Source: Bacillota bacterium (GTDB lineage: Bacteria; Bacillota; Clostridia; Acetivibrionales; DSM-1351). Taken from it: a DNA stretch of 9,158 nt. The stretch's first letter is position 1; the number at the start of each line of letters is the position of its first letter. Shown in pieces: positions 8,301-9,158 of this stretch. A program made the translations under genes and the position numbers. Below the pieces are notes generated by a model. That model was given only the letters and a program-made list of their open reading frames with translations. It was not told where the DNA came from and ran no database searches. Where the stretch lies: assembly GCA_023443515.1 (NCBI GenBank), contig JAEZUC010000015.1:1-9158 (forward strand), given 5' to 3'.

Positions 8301-8684
8301 GACGGGACTTTAATCGGAACATGCCCGGTTGCAGGAACAGGGGATTGGCAGACTTATGCTGATGTAAATTGCAGTGTCAGCCAGGTAAGCGGAAAACACG
8401 ACTTGTATTTAAAATTCACAGGGGACAGCGGATATTTATTTAATATTAACTGGTTTAAATTTACTGCACGGAGTTCAGCAAAATTGGGAGACTTGAATTC
8501 CGATGACCAAATAGACGCAATGGATTTCCAGCTGATGAAAAAGTATCTGCTGGGACTGGGAGAAATTGAAGATACAAAGCTGGCCGATTTGGATGCAAGC
8601 GGTACTGTTGATGTTTTAGATCTGATGCTGCTGAAACAGTACTTATTAGGCATTATAACTTCTTTTCCGGGGCAGGGTAACTAA
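5319..8684 (+). CDS. Secreted GH59 beta-galactosidase (galactocerebrosidase-like) with lectin-like domain, CBM6 and dockerin
   Basis: This is an 1121-residue protein. The ATG at 5319 follows AGGAGG (5306-5311) by 7 nt. Residues 1-29 are a signal peptide (VSA cleavage). Residues about 38-345 resemble the GH59 barrel (FKGFGVLSG, HVKIEMGNDRNNSTGPDPS, NAPGW). E189 in NPGVNEQTPD is the likely acid/base and E282 in VWNSEAQ the likely nucleophile, by comparison with human GALC E182 and E258. A beta-sandwich follows (to about 525), then a concanavalin/laminin-G-like lectin domain (about 543-775), as in GALC. Residues about 800-911 form an extra beta-rich domain (YSGSW, GTGLDILG, GLEYGKHTVRL) that I cannot assign to a family. 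CBM6 is at 928-1048 and the dockerin at 1056-1116, with position 10/11 pairs AM and VL. The expected reaction is removal of terminal beta-D-galactose; in a cellulosome the target is more likely polysaccharide side chains than galactolipid. The CBM6-dockerin end is a close paralogue of that in the GH27 gene. Confidence 0.9.
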   Translation: MKRKILSILLIVTMTSSLFSALLMNTVSASDTDFVLDGNNIKAGNVNGLTFKGFGVLSGNSSSALLMDYKSEHPEKYAELLQILFGGKNPIMTHVKIEMGNDRNNSTGPDPSTMRWENETANVKRHPGFQLAADAKKVNPDLKVSILRWNAPGWANTNDKIYTWYKNTILAAYRQYGYMVDYVNPGVNEQTPDLTWTKQYAQRIKTDSTAFNDAEERVLYNNIKVVISDEVSIGSFGDDMVTDATLRDAVSVAAYHYNTDDNSLGSFKQLAESFDKEVWNSEAQATFSNSSFRPNNNMKDPTVAGTGLGGINGPLEMGNTVNKGFVNSRRTHFIYQPAIGSFYEGGQYSFKELISARDPWSGWIHYDAGIVILRHFSWFSKAGWENGSNTAGVWRAVPQASFTGATGTNPVNGRNGSPSYMTLASPDKQDFSTIFINDSEYSKTYTFKTINMAYLGNPPLEIWETRAADKGVAFNSNYMKYTGTVSANSSRVYTVNVKPYSVVTVTTLSNSGKAEFNTPLPVEGERPVLDTDKTGVTHDTGDNILYADNFDYSGKTAPVIEEGGEISGTQSYIDSRGGSKSAIPRYTSDRNGAFEVYLPDGSGNYILRQQVDQSNMGLGGTWNNGNPITGIGDNRWMNYKASVDVSFEHNSTEGGNNYAAIGARQQGGENSHYLNGTPYILKFWFDGGWSLLVNGSSVANGNVVSGSGGVKISGFNAAYNAWHNIAIMVADNKVTAFLDNTILYTYTDTTPRLSGRIDLASGYYNTRFDNLKVETIDGYAPYYSEMLDNLEMYDLSSVPGTKLVYSGSWAHDNGKSMYNYQRSLSTSQGAGATIQYSFTGTGLDILGANNGSAKLEVTVDGRVVNSSAGTMISGNLYQTFALHGLEYGKHTVRLKVLSGTLVVDAVGVVANIANASEIPVGHSAYSRIEAELYNNQSGIQTETCSEGGEDVGFIENGDFTVYNNVDFGSGAESFTARVASATSGGNIEIRLDSPDGTLIGTCPVAGTGDWQTYADVNCSVSQVSGKHDLYLKFTGDSGYLFNINWFKFTARSSAKLGDLNSDDQIDAMDFQLMKKYLLGLGEIEDTKLADLDASGTVDVLDLMLLKQYLLGIITSFPGQGN
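8120..8193 (+). repeat. CBM6-coding segment nearly identical to 4715-4788
   Basis: This is the partner of 4715-4788 (73 of 74 bases the same). The two whole CBM6 modules agree at about 102 of 123 residues by eye, so this patch is clearly more conserved than the rest of the module. Confidence 0.9.
8550..8598 (+). repeat. Dockerin-coding segment nearly identical to 5151-5199
   Basis: This is the partner of 5151-5199 (48 of 49 bases the same). On either side the two dockerins diverge at both DNA and protein level, for example DINNDGQIDAID against DLNSDDQIDAMD. Confidence 0.88.
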
Positions 8685-8742
8685 TTGCCTGAAAAGCACG
8701 AAAAATATAACTTAAAATTTAATTCGAAAGAGAGGAAAAAAA

Positions 8743-9158
8743 ATGAAACACTTATTTAAAAAAGGTTTTTCTATTATTTTCTGCTTGTTTTTAATATTTG
8801 CAAGTGCTTCGGCGGTTAACGCCGCAGCAAACCCCAATCCCTCATGGAATGTGGACGAAAGAGTTATTTTTCACAATCAGTGTAGCCCATATGACTACTA
8901 TGCGGCTAAAGACCCTACTATCGTTTATTATAACGGTAAATACCTGGTTTATTACACTGGTGCAAATAAAAGTGGTGGCTGGCAAATGTGTTTTACATCT
9001 GCAAGCACAATTTCAGGGCTGAAAACAGCTCCACGTACCTATATGAGTAAAATAGGAGAAAGCTATTTCTGTGCGCCCGAACTGTTCTACTACGAACCTC
9101 AGAAATTGTGGTACCTGGTTTACCAGGATGGTACATATGGGGCAGCTTACGCCACAAC
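8743..9158 (+). CDS. Secreted GH62-like alpha-L-arabinofuranosidase, N-terminal part (3' partial)
   Basis: The ATG at 8743 is preceded by AGAGAGGA (8729-8736), with 7 nt between GAGG and the start. The frame stays open for 138 codons to the window edge. Residues 1-27 are a signal peptide (KK-rich start, hydrophobic core, VNA cleavage). The mature part begins a five-bladed propeller: YAAKDPTIVYYNGKY contains D57, the likely catalytic base, and SYFCAPELFYYEPQKLWYLVYQ resembles the CAP-(Q/E)-(V/L)-FYF signature I associate with GH62. GH62 enzymes remove alpha-L-arabinofuranose from singly substituted xylose in arabinoxylan. GH43 is the main alternative, since both families share the fold and the Asp. 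The catalytic acid lies beyond the window; a CBM6 and dockerin are expected downstream by analogy with its neighbours but are not seen. The 58-nt gap before it holds no clear terminator. Confidence 0.8.
   Translation, partial: MKHLFKKGFSIIFCLFLIFASASAVNAAANPNPSWNVDERVIFHNQCSPYDYYAAKDPTIVYYNGKYLVYYTGANKSGGWQMCFTSASTISGLKTAPRTYMSKIGESYFCAPELFYYEPQKLWYLVYQDGTYGAAYAT

Noticed and set aside
8798..9022. A 74-codon plus-strand open frame in another phase
   Set aside because: It overlaps the signal peptide and propeller-coding region of the GH62-like gene, which has a proper ribosome binding site and conserved motifs.

Overview
The window looks like part of a hemicellulase operon from a mesophilic, cellulosome-forming clostridium, most likely Ruminiclostridium (R. 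cellulolyticum / josui / papyrosolvens group). The reasons are: moderate-to-low GC Firmicute coding style with strong AGGAGG-type ribosome binding sites; secreted glycoside hydrolases with N-terminal signal peptides; and a C-terminal type I dockerin on all four genes whose 3' ends are visible. The dockerin recognition positions carry Ala-Leu/Ile/Met-like pairs rather than the Ser-Thr typical of C. thermocellum. The gene content and module style match what I recall of the 'xyl-doc' cluster of R. cellulolyticum; that match is from memory, not from a search.

Layout, all on the + strand: (1) 1-785, the 3' end of a GH43-like arabinofuranosidase/xylosidase with CBM6 and dockerin; (2) 852-3446, a DUF1680-type beta-L-arabinofuranosidase (GH146/GH127 clan) with a CBM22/CBM4_9-like module and dockerin; (3) 3474-5288, a GH27 alpha-galactosidase or beta-L-arabinopyranosidase with CBM6 and dockerin; (4) 5319-8684, a GH59 beta-galactosidase (galactocerebrosidase-like) with a lectin-like domain, an unassigned beta-rich domain, CBM6 and dockerin; (5) 8743-9158, the 5' end of a secreted GH62-like alpha-L-arabinofuranosidase. 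Intergenic gaps are 66, 27, 30 and 58 nt with no convincing terminator or promoter, so the genes are probably co-transcribed from a promoter upstream of the window.

Inferred joint role: the enzymes are exported, docked on a scaffoldin through cohesin-dockerin pairing, and held on plant cell wall by CBM6/CBM22. They remove side-chain sugars (alpha- and beta-linked L-arabinose, alpha- and beta-linked galactose) from decorated arabinoxylan or associated pectin/glycoprotein, opening the backbone to xylanases. Visible catalytic residues support activity in genes 2, 3 and 4. No RNA genes, CRISPR arrays or mobile elements were seen. The clearest sequence-level oddity is the near-identical DNA shared by the CBM6-dockerin ends of genes 3 and 4, which suggests recent duplication or gene conversion of the module cassette.
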